A DNA stretch of 43,735 nt, from the NCBI RefSeq assembly GCF_000466685.1, contig NZ_ANNG01000028.1, positions 1 through 43,735 on the forward strand, read 5' to 3'. The notes below the pieces were generated by a model, which had not been told where the DNA came from, searched no databases, and saw nothing but the letters and a program-made list of their open reading frames with translations. The DNA is from Campylobacter concisus UNSWCS (GTDB lineage Bacteria; Campylobacterota; Campylobacteria; Campylobacterales; Campylobacteraceae). Below are positions 1 through 9,161 of the stretch, one piece after another. A program made the position numbers and the translations under genes. Position 1 is the stretch's first letter; every line of letters begins with the position of its first letter.

Positions 1-17
1 AAAAAAAAAAAAAAAAA
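1..17. repeat. Poly-A run at window edge
   Basis: An uninterrupted run of 17 A residues opens the window. Homopolymers of this length slip easily, but the left context is cut off, so its role cannot be judged. Confidence 0.5.
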
Positions 18-123
18 CAAAGTCAAGCTAAAGCTTGCTAATATCTACTAAAATAAACAGCTAGATATTTAATTACCAATATGCAAAAACCTATAAATTT
101 AGCAACAAATAAGCTTTTTCTTG

Positions 124-129
124 TATAAT
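124..129 (+). promoter_or_regulatory. -10 element of tRNA-Met promoter
   Basis: TATAAT preceded by TTG (extended -10) lies 19 bp before the tRNA-Met. The sequence TATAATACGATTT is repeated exactly in front of the tRNA-Asn at the other end of the window. There is no clear -35, as is usual in Campylobacter. Confidence 0.75.
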
Positions 130-148
130 ACGATTTTCTTTCAACTGT

Positions 149-225
149 GGGTTCATAGCTCAGTTGGTTAGAGCATCCGGCTCATAACCGGATGGTCCCA
201 GGTTCGAGTCCTGGTGAACCCACCA
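149..225 (+). tRNA. tRNA-Met (anticodon CAT)
   Basis: A complete cloverleaf: acceptor GGGTTCA pairs with TGAACCC, the anticodon loop CTCATAA carries CAT, the T-loop is GGTTCGAGTCC, and the 3' CCA is encoded. The anticodon stem TCCGG/CCGGA lacks the three G-C pairs of an initiator and the first pair is normal, so it is the elongator type. A tRNA-Ile with a modified CAT anticodon cannot be wholly excluded. Its 3' end faces the accessory region. Confidence 0.9.
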
Positions 226-319
226 CCTACCAATCAAACGCTCAAAAGCCAATTTTTTCTTTTTTTAAAATTTACAAAAATAAAATATGTATAATAGCCC
301 AAAAGCCAGGTCCAAATTT

Positions 320-979
320 CTAAGCTCTCTCTAAAATTTCCTTGCGTTTTTGCCAGTCAGGCATATAAAGCGTCAGATAGTCATAAAATTTCTTTGAGTG
401 ATCAGGATGGAGAAGATGCACTAGCTCGTGAAATACGACGTACTCGATGCATGATTTTGGCTTTTTTATAAGCTCTATGTTTAAATTTATATATGATTTA
501 TATGGATTGCAGCTCCCCCATCTTGTCTTCATCTGCCTTATTTTTACGCTTTTGATATCTTGTTTTACTATCTTGTTAAACTCTTGCAAGATATTAAAAA
601 AATATAACGTCGCCTTTTCGTAATACCACTCATAGACCAAATTTTCTTTTCGCTTTAGGTCGCTTTTATCTTTTATAAATAGCTCCAGATAGCCCCTTTG
701 AAGCTTTACTCGCTCCTCTTTAGACTGCACGACTTTAAGCCGGTAGCTTCGCCCAAGATATCTAAAATCCTCGCCGCTTACATACTCTTTTTGCGGCGTC
801 CTAAACGAAGAAAAAAACGCACGTTTTTGCGCTATCCACTTGGCTCTTTTTTGCATAATAAATTTTATATGCTCATCGCTTGCCGACTTTGGCGCCGTTA
901 GTATCGCTTCGCCATTTGGTCTAACTTTTAAAGTGATATTTTTTACGTCTTTTCGGACGATTTTTACGCCTTCAAGCAT
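320..979 (-). CDS. YgjP/DUF45-type zinc metallopeptidase
   Basis: A 219-residue member of the YgjP-like M48 family (DUF45, WLM-like). The C-terminal half has the zinc site HELVHLLHPDHSKKF (HExxH plus a third His) and the conserved stretch KTRWGSCN. The N-terminal part, with KVRPNGEAILTAP, is the usual YgjP beta-rich region. The start ATG at 979 lies inside the end of hsdR (stop at 972-974), so it is the last gene of a translationally coupled hsd operon. YgjP-type genes often sit beside hsdR in type I systems. Their role is not established; protein quality control of HsdR is one idea, and that is inference. Confidence 0.88.
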   Translation of the reverse strand: MLEGVKIVRKDVKNITLKVRPNGEAILTAPKSASDEHIKFIMQKRAKWIAQKRAFFSSFRTPQKEYVSGEDFRYLGRSYRLKVVQSKEERVKLQRGYLELFIKDKSDLKRKENLVYEWYYEKATLYFFNILQEFNKIVKQDIKSVKIRQMKTRWGSCNPYKSYINLNIELIKKPKSCIEYVVFHELVHLLHPDHSKKFYDYLTLYMPDWQKRKEILERA

Positions 980-3900
980 AAAAACTTATCCCTATGCCTC
1001 GGATAGTTTGGTAAATTTTCTCTTTCTCATCGATAGAAACGCTGTATTCGTCCTCGACATCCCAAAGAGCATCCTCCATCGCGCTTGTTATCTCGTTTTC
1101 TACGTCTTTATTCTTGTGCCATTCCGGTTTTTTTGAGGCTTTTTCGTAAATTTCATAAAATTTCAGGCTCAAATTTTTAGCTACCACCTCGACATCCGCA
1201 AGCCCCACATCGCCCAAAATATCGAGCAAATTATCATAAATAGCAAACAAAATTTTATTAGCATTAAATTCTTTTGGATACCTATCTTCATTTGGCTTTA
1301 AAGCCCCAGTTATCAGGTCTTTTAGCTGTTTTGCTTTAGCAAGTTTTTCCTCTTCGCTTAGCCTTTTTGCCTTGTATTCGTCGATGATGTCTTGTATTTG
1401 CTGCGCTATTGATTTATAAAATGCTGGATTTGAGTCCATTTTTTCTTTTACCACCGCACTTACGGCGCTGATTATCGTATCGGCTTTTGCATTTTTGCCC
1501 TCAATCCTTTGCACCTCATCGTCAAATTCCGTCTCAAAGATATTTACGAGCTTCGTAAGCTCATTAACCCCTTGTGCATTTATGTAAGTATCGAGCAGCT
1601 TTTGCATCTGCGCTTCGTATTTGCCAAAGTCGCAAGCCTCATAATACCTTAGCTGCACCGCCTTTCTTAGCTCGTTATAAAATTTAACCCTTTGCTTATA
1701 AGCTTTTATCTCCTCTTCGCTTAAGATATCGCAAATTTTCTCACTCGAAAGCGCTAGTTTAAAAGCTCTAGCAAACTGCGACAGCCACTCTTTAAAGTCG
1801 TCTCGTTTTTGCACATCCTCTAAAACCGCCACGTAGCTCTCTAGATCGTCTTTAAATTTTACGCCGCTAAAAAGCCCATCCAAATGAGTATAGTAGGTCT
1901 TAGCCTTTACGATCTCGCTTCTTACGTCTATCACGGCTCCTGTTATATCCTCTGGGTCAAAGCCGTTTAGCGAAGCATAGCTAGTAAGCGCCTCATCAAG
2001 CTCGCCCAAAAGCCCTCTATAATCAATAATGTATCCGTAGTCTTTTCCGTCGTAAAGCCTATTTACTCTAGCTATGGCTTGGAGTAAATTATGCTCTTTT
2101 AGCTGTTTATCTATATAAAGCGTGCTTGCTCTTGGCACGTCAAATCCAGTTAAAAGCTTATCCACGACGATAAGCAGGTCTATCTCGTCGCCATAAACAA
2201 ATTCATCCTTCACATGCTTTAGATACTCTTCCTCGCTGCCGTAGCCCCTTATGGTCTCTTGCCACGCCTTTGCGACATACTCTTTATGCCCGCCCTCAAG
2301 CTCCTCGTGCTCGTTGCTTGATATCACATAAGCACTTTTTATCTCTCCAAATTCTTCAAATATCTCATGATATTTTATAGCGTCATATTTTCTTTGCGTT
2401 GCCAGCATCGCTTTAAAGCCACTTTTTTTCAAAGTCTTTTTAATGTGCTCATTTATATCAACGGCTATTAGCTCCAGCCTTTGCTCGCTTGATGCCACAC
2501 GCTCAAACCTCGCCCACTTTTGCTGCAAGTCCCTTTTAGCCTCATCGCCAAGCTCTCTTGATATGAGGTCAAATTTCCTAGTTAGCCCCTCAGGGTCTAG
2601 CACCTCTTGACCCACATATCGCCCTTCATAAAGTAGCGGCAACACGGCTCCGTCTTTTACCGCGTCATCTATCGTATATCTATGAATTTCTCCGCCAAAT
2701 TTCGCAAAGCTGTTTTTCTCACGCTTTAAAAGCGGCGTGCCAGTAAATCCTATATAACAAGCAAGAGGCAACGCCTTTTTCATAGCCTTATGCAGATCGC
2801 CGCCTTGCGTGCGGTGGCTCTCATCCACTAGCACAAATATATCGCCATCTCTTATCACTACCTTTTGGTTTTTCACCTTTTCAAATTTATGCACGAGCGT
2901 AGTTATCACGCTAACTCCACTTTGTAGCTTTTCTATTAGATCGCTTCCGCTACTTGCTCGTCCTGCTTTTACGTCCGTGTTTTCAAAGGTTTCGTGTATC
3001 TGCCCGTCTAGATCTATCCTATCAGTTACTACGATGATCTTTGAGTTTATATAAATTTGCTTTAAAAGTTTTGTTAGCATCACCATCGTGAGCGACTTGC
3101 CGCTTCCTTGCGTGTGCCAGACGAGTCCGCCCGCTCTTGCGCCCTCTTTTTTCGCTGATACCCTCTTTAGCGTCTCTTCGATAGCGAAAAACTGCTGATA
3201 GCGGCAAACATTTTTCATTTTCTTATCAAACACTATATAGTGCCTAACTAGCCTTAGCAGCCTATCTTTAGATAGTAGCGCAAAGAGCGTCATATCAAGC
3301 GCGCTCACCTCTCTACCATTTATCAAGCTCTTTAAGCTCTCTTTTGCCTTAGCTTCATCTTGCTCTTTCCACACACTATAAAATTTAAACGGAGTGCCAG
3401 TTGTGCCATATCTTGCTCCACTGCCGTTTGCCGCGATAGTTAGCTGGATGTATTTAAAAAGGTGTGCTATCTCATCTTTGCCCTGCTCTTTTTCAAGCTG
3501 CTTTATGCCGTTTTCAAGGCTCACGCTTGATTTTTTAAGCTCGATCACGACTATTGGTATGCCGTTTATAAAAAGCACAAGATCAGGCCTTCTGTGCTTT
3601 TGTGCGTCGCTCTGGCTTACTCTACTTACTTCAAATTCTTCAGTCACATAAAAGTCGTTGTTTTGAAAATTTTCAAAGTCTATAAATTTAAAAGAGAAGC
3701 TCCTTCTCGTGCCGTCTTCTAAGTTTTCCTCCAAACTGGTGCCAAGCAAGAGTAAATTTGTGATCCTTTCGTTTGCGACCATTAGCCCTTCGTTTAAAGA
3801 TACCCCAGCTAGCTCATCGACCGCTTTTAAAACGCTACTTTGGCTAAATTTATACCTCTTGCCCTTATACTCATAGCCATTTATCTCACCAAGCTTTTTG

Positions 3901-4046
3901 GTTAAAATTTCCCTAAACAAAACCTCGCTAGTTTTACCGCCACGAAGTTTTAAATTTTCCTCCCTGCTTATAAATTTATAGCCCAAGCTTTGAAGTAAAT
4001 TTATGCTGTTTTGCTGGATCTTATTTTCTGAAGTATCTGGGGTCAT
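972..4046 (-). CDS. hsdR: Type I restriction enzyme, R subunit
   Basis: A 1024-residue HsdR, the translocase and nuclease subunit that cleaves DNA lacking the host methylation. The N-terminal PD-(D/E)XK nuclease shows RRPDLVLFINGIP followed by VIELKK near residues 153-173. The helicase has Walker A (HTQGSGKS), a DESH box, GFTGTPL, and the later motifs LLTGFD and ARVNRLY. The long helical C-terminus probably binds HsdM. The start ATG overlaps the stop of the preceding gene (ATGA), which indicates coupling. The length is normal and I see no lesion. Confidence 0.97.
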   Translation of the reverse strand: MTPDTSENKIQQNSINLLQSLGYKFISREENLKLRGGKTSEVLFREILTKKLGEINGYEYKGKRYKFSQSSVLKAVDELAGVSLNEGLMVANERITNLLLLGTSLEENLEDGTRRSFSFKFIDFENFQNNDFYVTEEFEVSRVSQSDAQKHRRPDLVLFINGIPIVVIELKKSSVSLENGIKQLEKEQGKDEIAHLFKYIQLTIAANGSGARYGTTGTPFKFYSVWKEQDEAKAKESLKSLINGREVSALDMTLFALLSKDRLLRLVRHYIVFDKKMKNVCRYQQFFAIEETLKRVSAKKEGARAGGLVWHTQGSGKSLTMVMLTKLLKQIYINSKIIVVTDRIDLDGQIHETFENTDVKAGRASSGSDLIEKLQSGVSVITTLVHKFEKVKNQKVVIRDGDIFVLVDESHRTQGGDLHKAMKKALPLACYIGFTGTPLLKREKNSFAKFGGEIHRYTIDDAVKDGAVLPLLYEGRYVGQEVLDPEGLTRKFDLISRELGDEAKRDLQQKWARFERVASSEQRLELIAVDINEHIKKTLKKSGFKAMLATQRKYDAIKYHEIFEEFGEIKSAYVISSNEHEELEGGHKEYVAKAWQETIRGYGSEEEYLKHVKDEFVYGDEIDLLIVVDKLLTGFDVPRASTLYIDKQLKEHNLLQAIARVNRLYDGKDYGYIIDYRGLLGELDEALTSYASLNGFDPEDITGAVIDVRSEIVKAKTYYTHLDGLFSGVKFKDDLESYVAVLEDVQKRDDFKEWLSQFARAFKLALSSEKICDILSEEEIKAYKQRVKFYNELRKAVQLRYYEACDFGKYEAQMQKLLDTYINAQGVNELTKLVNIFETEFDDEVQRIEGKNAKADTIISAVSAVVKEKMDSNPAFYKSIAQQIQDIIDEYKAKRLSEEEKLAKAKQLKDLITGALKPNEDRYPKEFNANKILFAIYDNLLDILGDVGLADVEVVAKNLSLKFYEIYEKASKKPEWHKNKDVENEITSAMEDALWDVEDEYSVSIDEKEKIYQTIRGIGISFYA

Positions 4047-5431
4047 TTTGTCTCTCTTTGACTTAAATTTTTAATAGATTGTGTTATTTCATTTAATATT
4101 GTTCCATCTCCGTGCTTTTTATCCAATGTTTTACTTGCATTATAAGATATTGCATTTATAGCTTCCAAAATTAGCTTTTCTAGCAATTCACTATCTTCTT
4201 TACCTAGCTCACTAATCTGCTTTTTATAGCTTATATATGATCTAGCCAATGCTTCCTTATGTGCGTATTCTTGTTCTAGTCTTTGATTTTCACTACGTCT
4301 CTTACTGGCATATACAGCGACCCATATTAAAGGCAATGTTATAGGTAAAGAGTGTAGTATGTATTTTGTTATCTCTTCTATTGAACTTAAATTTTTTAAT
4401 GTAGAAAAAGACAAAAGCGATATAGCAAAAAGACAACTTATAAATACAATATTCCATATTATAATTGGACATTTAAATTTTTTTCTTTCAACACTATAAG
4501 CATTTGCTAACCCTGCACTAGTTGCACCTTCTAATAATTTTTCTATTTCTTCTTCAAAGGCTTTGTGTTTTGAGTCGTGTTCTTCTTTAAGTTCATTTAA
4601 CTTATTTATTTGATCGTTTTTAAATTCCTCAAGTTCATTCTTTCTTGTCGCCAGTTCTTGTTCTAATCCTCCTATTCTTTTTCCTTCTTCTTCATCAAAT
4701 TTTCCAAAAATTTTTACATAAAATTTTTCAAGATCTTCCAAATCCTTATTTGTTTCCGTTAAATACTTTTTAGTTAAATTTATATCATTTAAAATATCTT
4801 TTTTTGCTTCCAGTATCTCAGTTTTTGTTGATATATAATCTTTTTCATCGATTAAAGTTTCATCATGAAATTCTGCAATTTTTGTATATTTTTCTTTTAT
4901 TTCGTCAAAAAAGTCTTTAACACTATCTTCAATGCTATTCTCTCCATCTATTAACTCATTCTTTAATCTATAAATTTCCCTGACATCTGTTTTTATTTTT
5001 TCTAAATTTATATCCTCCAAAGCCTTTTTTATAGTATCTGTGTATTCTTGCACCATGTTAGAAACTGATCTGCTAGAAATTTTAGGCATTAGAATATTTA
5101 AATTCCTTAACCCAGCAATAAGCTGATCTATATAGTTATTTGTTGCTACAATGTAATCAATAGTTCTATTATTGATGAATAAATCAAAATAATGCAAAGC
5201 ACTTTCTAAATAACTTCTTGAATTATCCAATAAATTTTCTTGGCTTAATTCAGGATCGATTAGCTTTAGATAGCTATCTATAAAAATTATAACTTTTCCA
5301 AGTCTATTGTATTCATCAATAATTTCTACATTCCCAATCTCTTTAATATTAAATTCACTAAATTTTGTCTTAAATAGTTCCCATTTGCTATGAAAATCAC
5401 TCGACCCATACCTAGTCATCCATCTTGACAT
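4043..5431 (-). CDS. Coiled-coil membrane protein inside the hsd operon
   Basis: A 462-residue protein I do not recognise by name. Residues about 1-310 are strongly charged and heptad-like, predicting long coiled coils. Two hydrophobic segments follow near residues 325-345 and 360-378, then a second charged helix beginning SKRRSENQRLEQEYAHKEA. It has a good ribosome-binding site (AGGAGG) inside the 3' end of hsdS and overlaps that gene by 20 bp, and it overlaps hsdR at its stop. C. jejuni hsd loci also carry unrelated R-linked ORFs (the rlo genes) between subunits, so this is best viewed as one of those. A membrane-anchored partner of the restriction complex is inference. Confidence 0.75.
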   Translation of the reverse strand: MSRWMTRYGSSDFHSKWELFKTKFSEFNIKEIGNVEIIDEYNRLGKVIIFIDSYLKLIDPELSQENLLDNSRSYLESALHYFDLFINNRTIDYIVATNNYIDQLIAGLRNLNILMPKISSRSVSNMVQEYTDTIKKALEDINLEKIKTDVREIYRLKNELIDGENSIEDSVKDFFDEIKEKYTKIAEFHDETLIDEKDYISTKTEILEAKKDILNDINLTKKYLTETNKDLEDLEKFYVKIFGKFDEEEGKRIGGLEQELATRKNELEEFKNDQINKLNELKEEHDSKHKAFEEEIEKLLEGATSAGLANAYSVERKKFKCPIIIWNIVFISCLFAISLLSFSTLKNLSSIEEITKYILHSLPITLPLIWVAVYASKRRSENQRLEQEYAHKEALARSYISYKKQISELGKEDSELLEKLILEAINAISYNASKTLDKKHGDGTILNEITQSIKNLSQRETK

Positions 5432-6710
5432 TTTTTCCTCCTTTTACTTTTGTTCTTATGTTTCCGCTTAGTAGTTTTTGCATCAAGCCTTGTTTTTGTT
5501 TTTTCAAATTTTCAAGCTTTAAATTTAGTAAATTTATCTCATCATCGCAAGCCGTTAAAACCTCTACGATTTTTTGTTGTTCTTTTAAATTTGGAAGCTT
5601 TATTTTAAACCATTTTATATGCGTTGGACCAAAATTAAATTGTGCCGAACCAGTCAAAACCCCAAGCACTTGTCTTTCAAAATATATTGTCTGAAAAAAA
5701 TAATACAAATATTTCAACAGCAATCTGTCATCTAAACTTTTAAATCGCATTGTGCTTGTATTTAAACACAATGGCAAATCCTTCTTTTCAGCAAAGGCTA
5801 TTTTATTTTTAAAGCTAGCTGAATTTATGCCAGAGCAAGAAATTAGCAAATCACCATCATCGATTAAAAAATGTTTGTAAGCTCCGTAAGCTTCAGTTTC
5901 ACTTATATATGTTGTAGTCGTATTTAAATTTAATGTATTGTTGTTTAAATTTCCAACATTCAACAGCTTAATACCTTCTTTTTTATATTGTGTATTTCTT
6001 ACACCAGGACCTTCTTGAAAAAAAGTAACTTTATTTAATTTTTCATTTTGCCACTCATCTTTGAATTGTGGAAAGCGGATTTTGGCTGTGAGTAAATTTT
6101 GCATAAGAGCTTTTTTAAACTGCTTTTTGCTTTCTATCAAATTTATAGTTAAATTTATAGCCTCATCCCAAGTAGATAAAATTTCCGCTATCTTTTCTTG
6201 CTCGTCCAATGGCGGAAGTTTGATTTTTAAATTTAATAAATTTGATTTTGAAATCCCCAAAACAGAAATGCCTGTGGCTTTTTTCTTTAGCTCTTTTGCA
6301 ACCCAAGGCTCGTAAAGAATATATCCTTTATAACCATCTGCAAAATAATCACCTTTATCTCTAAGCAAAAAAGTATGTAGCCCAGCAACCGCTTTGTGTT
6401 CTAAATTTTTAATTTCCACGCTTTTTGCGATATCTATATAATCTTCCGAAGCATCGGCAATGACCAAATCTCCATTTTTGATAAATTCTGGCTTGTCCCC
6501 CAACTTGCTTTGATGTATTTTTGGCAAAGAGGCAACACGAAAATCTAAGTAAAATTTATATTTTTTATGTATTTCCCCATAATGGATATATGAAATTTCA
6601 TCATAATCATTTAGACTTTTACGTGAATTTGTATAAGATTTTAAAAAATCAAAAACATCCCCAAGCCTCACGACCCTCCACCCGCTTGGTAAATTTTTAA
6701 ATTCGCTCAT
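5412..6710 (-). CDS. hsdS: Type I restriction enzyme, specificity subunit
   Basis: A 432-residue HsdS with the two-fold layout of the family. The first target-recognition domain opens with LPSGWRVVRLGDVF and is followed by a conserved helix containing LPPLDEQEKIAEILSTWDEA. A second recognition domain then ends in a matching helix with LPNLKEQQKIVEVL. The two helical repeats set the spacing of the bipartite recognition site, whose sequence cannot be predicted here. The start ATG overlaps the hsdM stop (ATGA) and the 3' end overlaps the next gene. Confidence 0.96.
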   Translation of the reverse strand: MSEFKNLPSGWRVVRLGDVFDFLKSYTNSRKSLNDYDEISYIHYGEIHKKYKFYLDFRVASLPKIHQSKLGDKPEFIKNGDLVIADASEDYIDIAKSVEIKNLEHKAVAGLHTFLLRDKGDYFADGYKGYILYEPWVAKELKKKATGISVLGISKSNLLNLKIKLPPLDEQEKIAEILSTWDEAINLTINLIESKKQFKKALMQNLLTAKIRFPQFKDEWQNEKLNKVTFFQEGPGVRNTQYKKEGIKLLNVGNLNNNTLNLNTTTTYISETEAYGAYKHFLIDDGDLLISCSGINSASFKNKIAFAEKKDLPLCLNTSTMRFKSLDDRLLLKYLYYFFQTIYFERQVLGVLTGSAQFNFGPTHIKWFKIKLPNLKEQQKIVEVLTACDDEINLLNLKLENLKKQKQGLMQKLLSGNIRTKVKGGKNVKMDD

Positions 6711-8197
6711 AGCCCAAGCTCCGCAAGATACTCGCTCATCTTGCTTTGAACGCTTTTTAGCTCGGATTCTAGGCGTGAAATCTCAGCCTTTGTAGCCTCG
6801 ATATCCACAAGCTCTTCTTCTTCAAATGTATCGACGTAGCGAGGGATGTTTAGGTTGTAGTCGTTCTCTTTTATCTCGCTAAGGCTTGCTAGGTGGGAGT
6901 ATTTTTCTATCTCACTTCTGTTTTTGTAGGTAGTGACTATCTTTTTTATATTTTGCTCGGTTAGCGAGTTTTGGTTTTTGCCTTTTTCAAATTCTTTGCT
7001 AGCGTCGATAAACAACACATCTTCGTTTGCGCGGTTTTTCTTAAAAACGAGTATGCAAGCAGGGATGCTCGTGCCGTAAAATAAATTTGCCGGTAGCCCG
7101 ATGACTGCGTCTAGTAAATTTTCTTCGATTAGCTTTTGGCGGATCTTGCCCTCGTTTGCCCCGCGAAATAGCACTCCATGCGGAAGCACGACACCTATTT
7201 TGCCGCTGTTGTTTAGACTTTTTATCATGTGCACGACAAATGCGTAGTCGCCCTTACTCTTTGGCGGCAAAGCGTAGCTAGCAAATCTCATAAAAGAATC
7301 GTTCACGGCAAAGTCAGCACCCCATTTATCGAGGCTAAAAGGTGGATTTGCCACGACTATATCAAATGTCTTTATAAGATTGTCTTGTAGATGAAGCGGG
7401 TTTCTGATCGTGTCGCCCCACTCGATCACGGCGTCATTTATCTCATGCAAAAACATATTCATCTTGCAAAGTGCGTGAGTCTGTCCGTTTTTCTCCTGTC
7501 CGTAAAGGCGGAAATTTTTGCTACCGACCTCTTTTGAAGCCTTAATAAGAAGCGAGCCAGAGCCGCAAGTAGGATCATAGATCATATCGCCCTCTTTTGG
7601 CTCAACCAGCTTTGCAAGAAGCGTCGAAACCTCGCTTGGCGTATAAAACTCTCCGCCTTTTTTGCCCGCGTCACTTGCAAAGTGAGCTATAAGATACTCG
7701 TATGCGTCGCCTATTATGTCGTTGCCCTCAAGCATAGATGGGCGAAGATCTAGTCTAGTGTCGCTAAAGTCCTCAAGCAAATTTTGCAAGATAGCGTTTC
7801 TCTCTTTTGTGTCCCCAAGCTTGTTTTTGTTATTAAAGTCGATGCTTCTAAATATGCCTTCAAGCTTATCTTTGTTGTCCTCTTCGATCTTTTCTAGCGT
7901 TTTGTTCATTATCTCGCCTAAATTTGCAGCCTCTTTGTGTGCTAAAAGATACTCAAAGGTGCAACTCTCATCAAGCTTAAATTTCTCTTTCTTTAGCTTT
8001 GCTTCGATCCTCTCGTTCTTGTCACCGTATTCAGCTCTTAGCAACTCAAGCTTTTCTTTATAAAAATCAGATAGATATTTAACAAAAAGCATCGTTAAAA
8101 CATAGTCTTTATAGTCGCTCCCGTCCATCGTGCCGCGAAATGTGTCGCAAGCCTTCCAAACTACGTTATTTATGGTATCTTGTGTGGTCTTTTGCAT
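6707..8197 (-). CDS. hsdM: Type I restriction enzyme, M subunit
   Basis: A 496-residue N6-adenine methyltransferase subunit. An N-terminal helical domain (WKACDTFRGTMDGSDYKDYV) precedes the SAM-binding motif YDPTCGSGSLLI and the catalytic NPPF motif (VVANPPFSLDKW). It acts with HsdS to modify the host sites and with HsdR for restriction. The start lies one base after the stop of the short HsdS-like gene, and the stop overlaps hsdS, so the set is translated as a chain. Confidence 0.97.
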   Translation of the reverse strand: MQKTTQDTINNVVWKACDTFRGTMDGSDYKDYVLTMLFVKYLSDFYKEKLELLRAEYGDKNERIEAKLKKEKFKLDESCTFEYLLAHKEAANLGEIMNKTLEKIEEDNKDKLEGIFRSIDFNNKNKLGDTKERNAILQNLLEDFSDTRLDLRPSMLEGNDIIGDAYEYLIAHFASDAGKKGGEFYTPSEVSTLLAKLVEPKEGDMIYDPTCGSGSLLIKASKEVGSKNFRLYGQEKNGQTHALCKMNMFLHEINDAVIEWGDTIRNPLHLQDNLIKTFDIVVANPPFSLDKWGADFAVNDSFMRFASYALPPKSKGDYAFVVHMIKSLNNSGKIGVVLPHGVLFRGANEGKIRQKLIEENLLDAVIGLPANLFYGTSIPACILVFKKNRANEDVLFIDASKEFEKGKNQNSLTEQNIKKIVTTYKNRSEIEKYSHLASLSEIKENDYNLNIPRYVDTFEEEELVDIEATKAEISRLESELKSVQSKMSEYLAELGL

Positions 8198-8198
8198 C

Positions 8199-8783
8199 TT
8201 AGTTCTCCTCTTTTATTAAATTTTCAAATATGCTTTTGTTGTATCTTTGCTTTTGGGCTGCTAAATTTTGTAAAATTTCGCTCTCCTGGCGAGCTAAATT
8301 TAGGTATTTTACTATCTTGTTTTGAGTTTGCAAATTTATGGCTGGTATTTTTATATTATTTAAGCTTGCAACGCCTATCATCGCTATTGTAGTGCCTGAA
8401 ACATCTGGCGCAAGGGTTCTTTTAACAGCACTGCTGTTTAGATAGTGCGCCACAAAACACGGATCAAATTTATCGCTTTTAACCCTTATGCGAACCATCA
8501 AAGATGTGTAGATAAGATCATCATAGTCCTTGTCTATATAAACGGCGAAATTTGGCTCTCTAAGCCGCAACAAAACATCGCCACGGCTCACTTTATACTC
8601 ATCGCTTATTTTTTCGCTTGATATGAACTCATCGGCAAATGTGTCATCAAAAAGCGCATTTTCATTAAAGGACTTTAGCGAGACTACTTTATAGCGAAAT
8701 TTCTCATCTACGTTTTTGTCCGCCTTTTTGCGATTTAAAACTAACCCAGTTTTTATCTCAGATACGTCGCCTATTTTTATCAT
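8199..8783 (-). CDS. Half-size HsdS-like specificity protein
   Basis: A 194-residue protein resembling one target-recognition domain plus one conserved helix of HsdS: MIKIGDVSEIKTGLV at the start and IPAINLQTQNKIVKYLNLAR near the end. It is about half the length of a normal HsdS, with no second domain and no sign of a frameshift into hsdM. It is the first gene of the operon. It could dimerise to give a palindromic specificity, replace one half of HsdS, or act on its own. Homology is clear; which role applies is inference. Confidence 0.85.
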   Translation of the reverse strand: MIKIGDVSEIKTGLVLNRKKADKNVDEKFRYKVVSLKSFNENALFDDTFADEFISSEKISDEYKVSRGDVLLRLREPNFAVYIDKDYDDLIYTSLMVRIRVKSDKFDPCFVAHYLNSSAVKRTLAPDVSGTTIAMIGVASLNNIKIPAINLQTQNKIVKYLNLARQESEILQNLAAQKQRYNKSIFENLIKEEN

Positions 8784-8801
8784 TTCAAGGTGCCCCTTTC
8801 T

Positions 8802-8822
8802 GTATTATTTTAAAAATAATAC
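8802..8822. promoter_or_regulatory. Proximal palindrome of the hsd operon
   Basis: A perfect inverted repeat with arms GTATTATTT and AAATAATAC around a 3-bp centre. It lies between the predicted hsd transcription start and the ribosome-binding site, about 19 bp before the first ATG, where a bound protein would block transcription or translation. A second copy is at 8880-8898. Confidence 0.7.
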
Positions 8823-8840
8823 TAATGCTTTTATGACCGA

Positions 8841-8869
8841 AGTATATCAAAAAAGATAAAAACTAACAA
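8841..8869 (-). promoter_or_regulatory. Predicted promoter of the hsd operon
   Basis: On the minus strand TTGTTA (8869-8864) and TATACT (8846-8841) are separated by 17 bp, a good sigma-70 spacing that is unusually complete for this genome. The promoter lies between two copies of the same palindrome. Confidence 0.55.
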
Positions 8870-8879
8870 TACATTTTTA

Positions 8880-8898
8880 TATTATTTCTAAAATAATA
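8880..8898. promoter_or_regulatory. Distal palindrome of the hsd operon
   Basis: Arms TATTATTT and AAATAATA around CTA, matching the proximal copy at every arm position. It sits just upstream of the predicted -35 hexamer. The centres of the two copies are 77 bp apart. Confidence 0.65.
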
Positions 8899-9161
8899 CA
8901 TCAAATCGACGACTAAAATCTTAATTATTTTTTAAACGATAAATTTACTTTAGCAAATTTACCTCTGCGCTTTTTAAATTTATCTCGATTTTTAAGCTAG
9001 CATTTGGCTATAATCACTCAAATTTAGATTGCGGTCGCAATTTACATTTGCATAAATTTATCTTCAACTACCATTTTTGCAAATTTCAAAAGTCAAATTT
9101 CACAAGTTTCGCGTGCCGAAAATATCAAATTTACATTTCTTAAATCCCAAAAGGAGATTTC

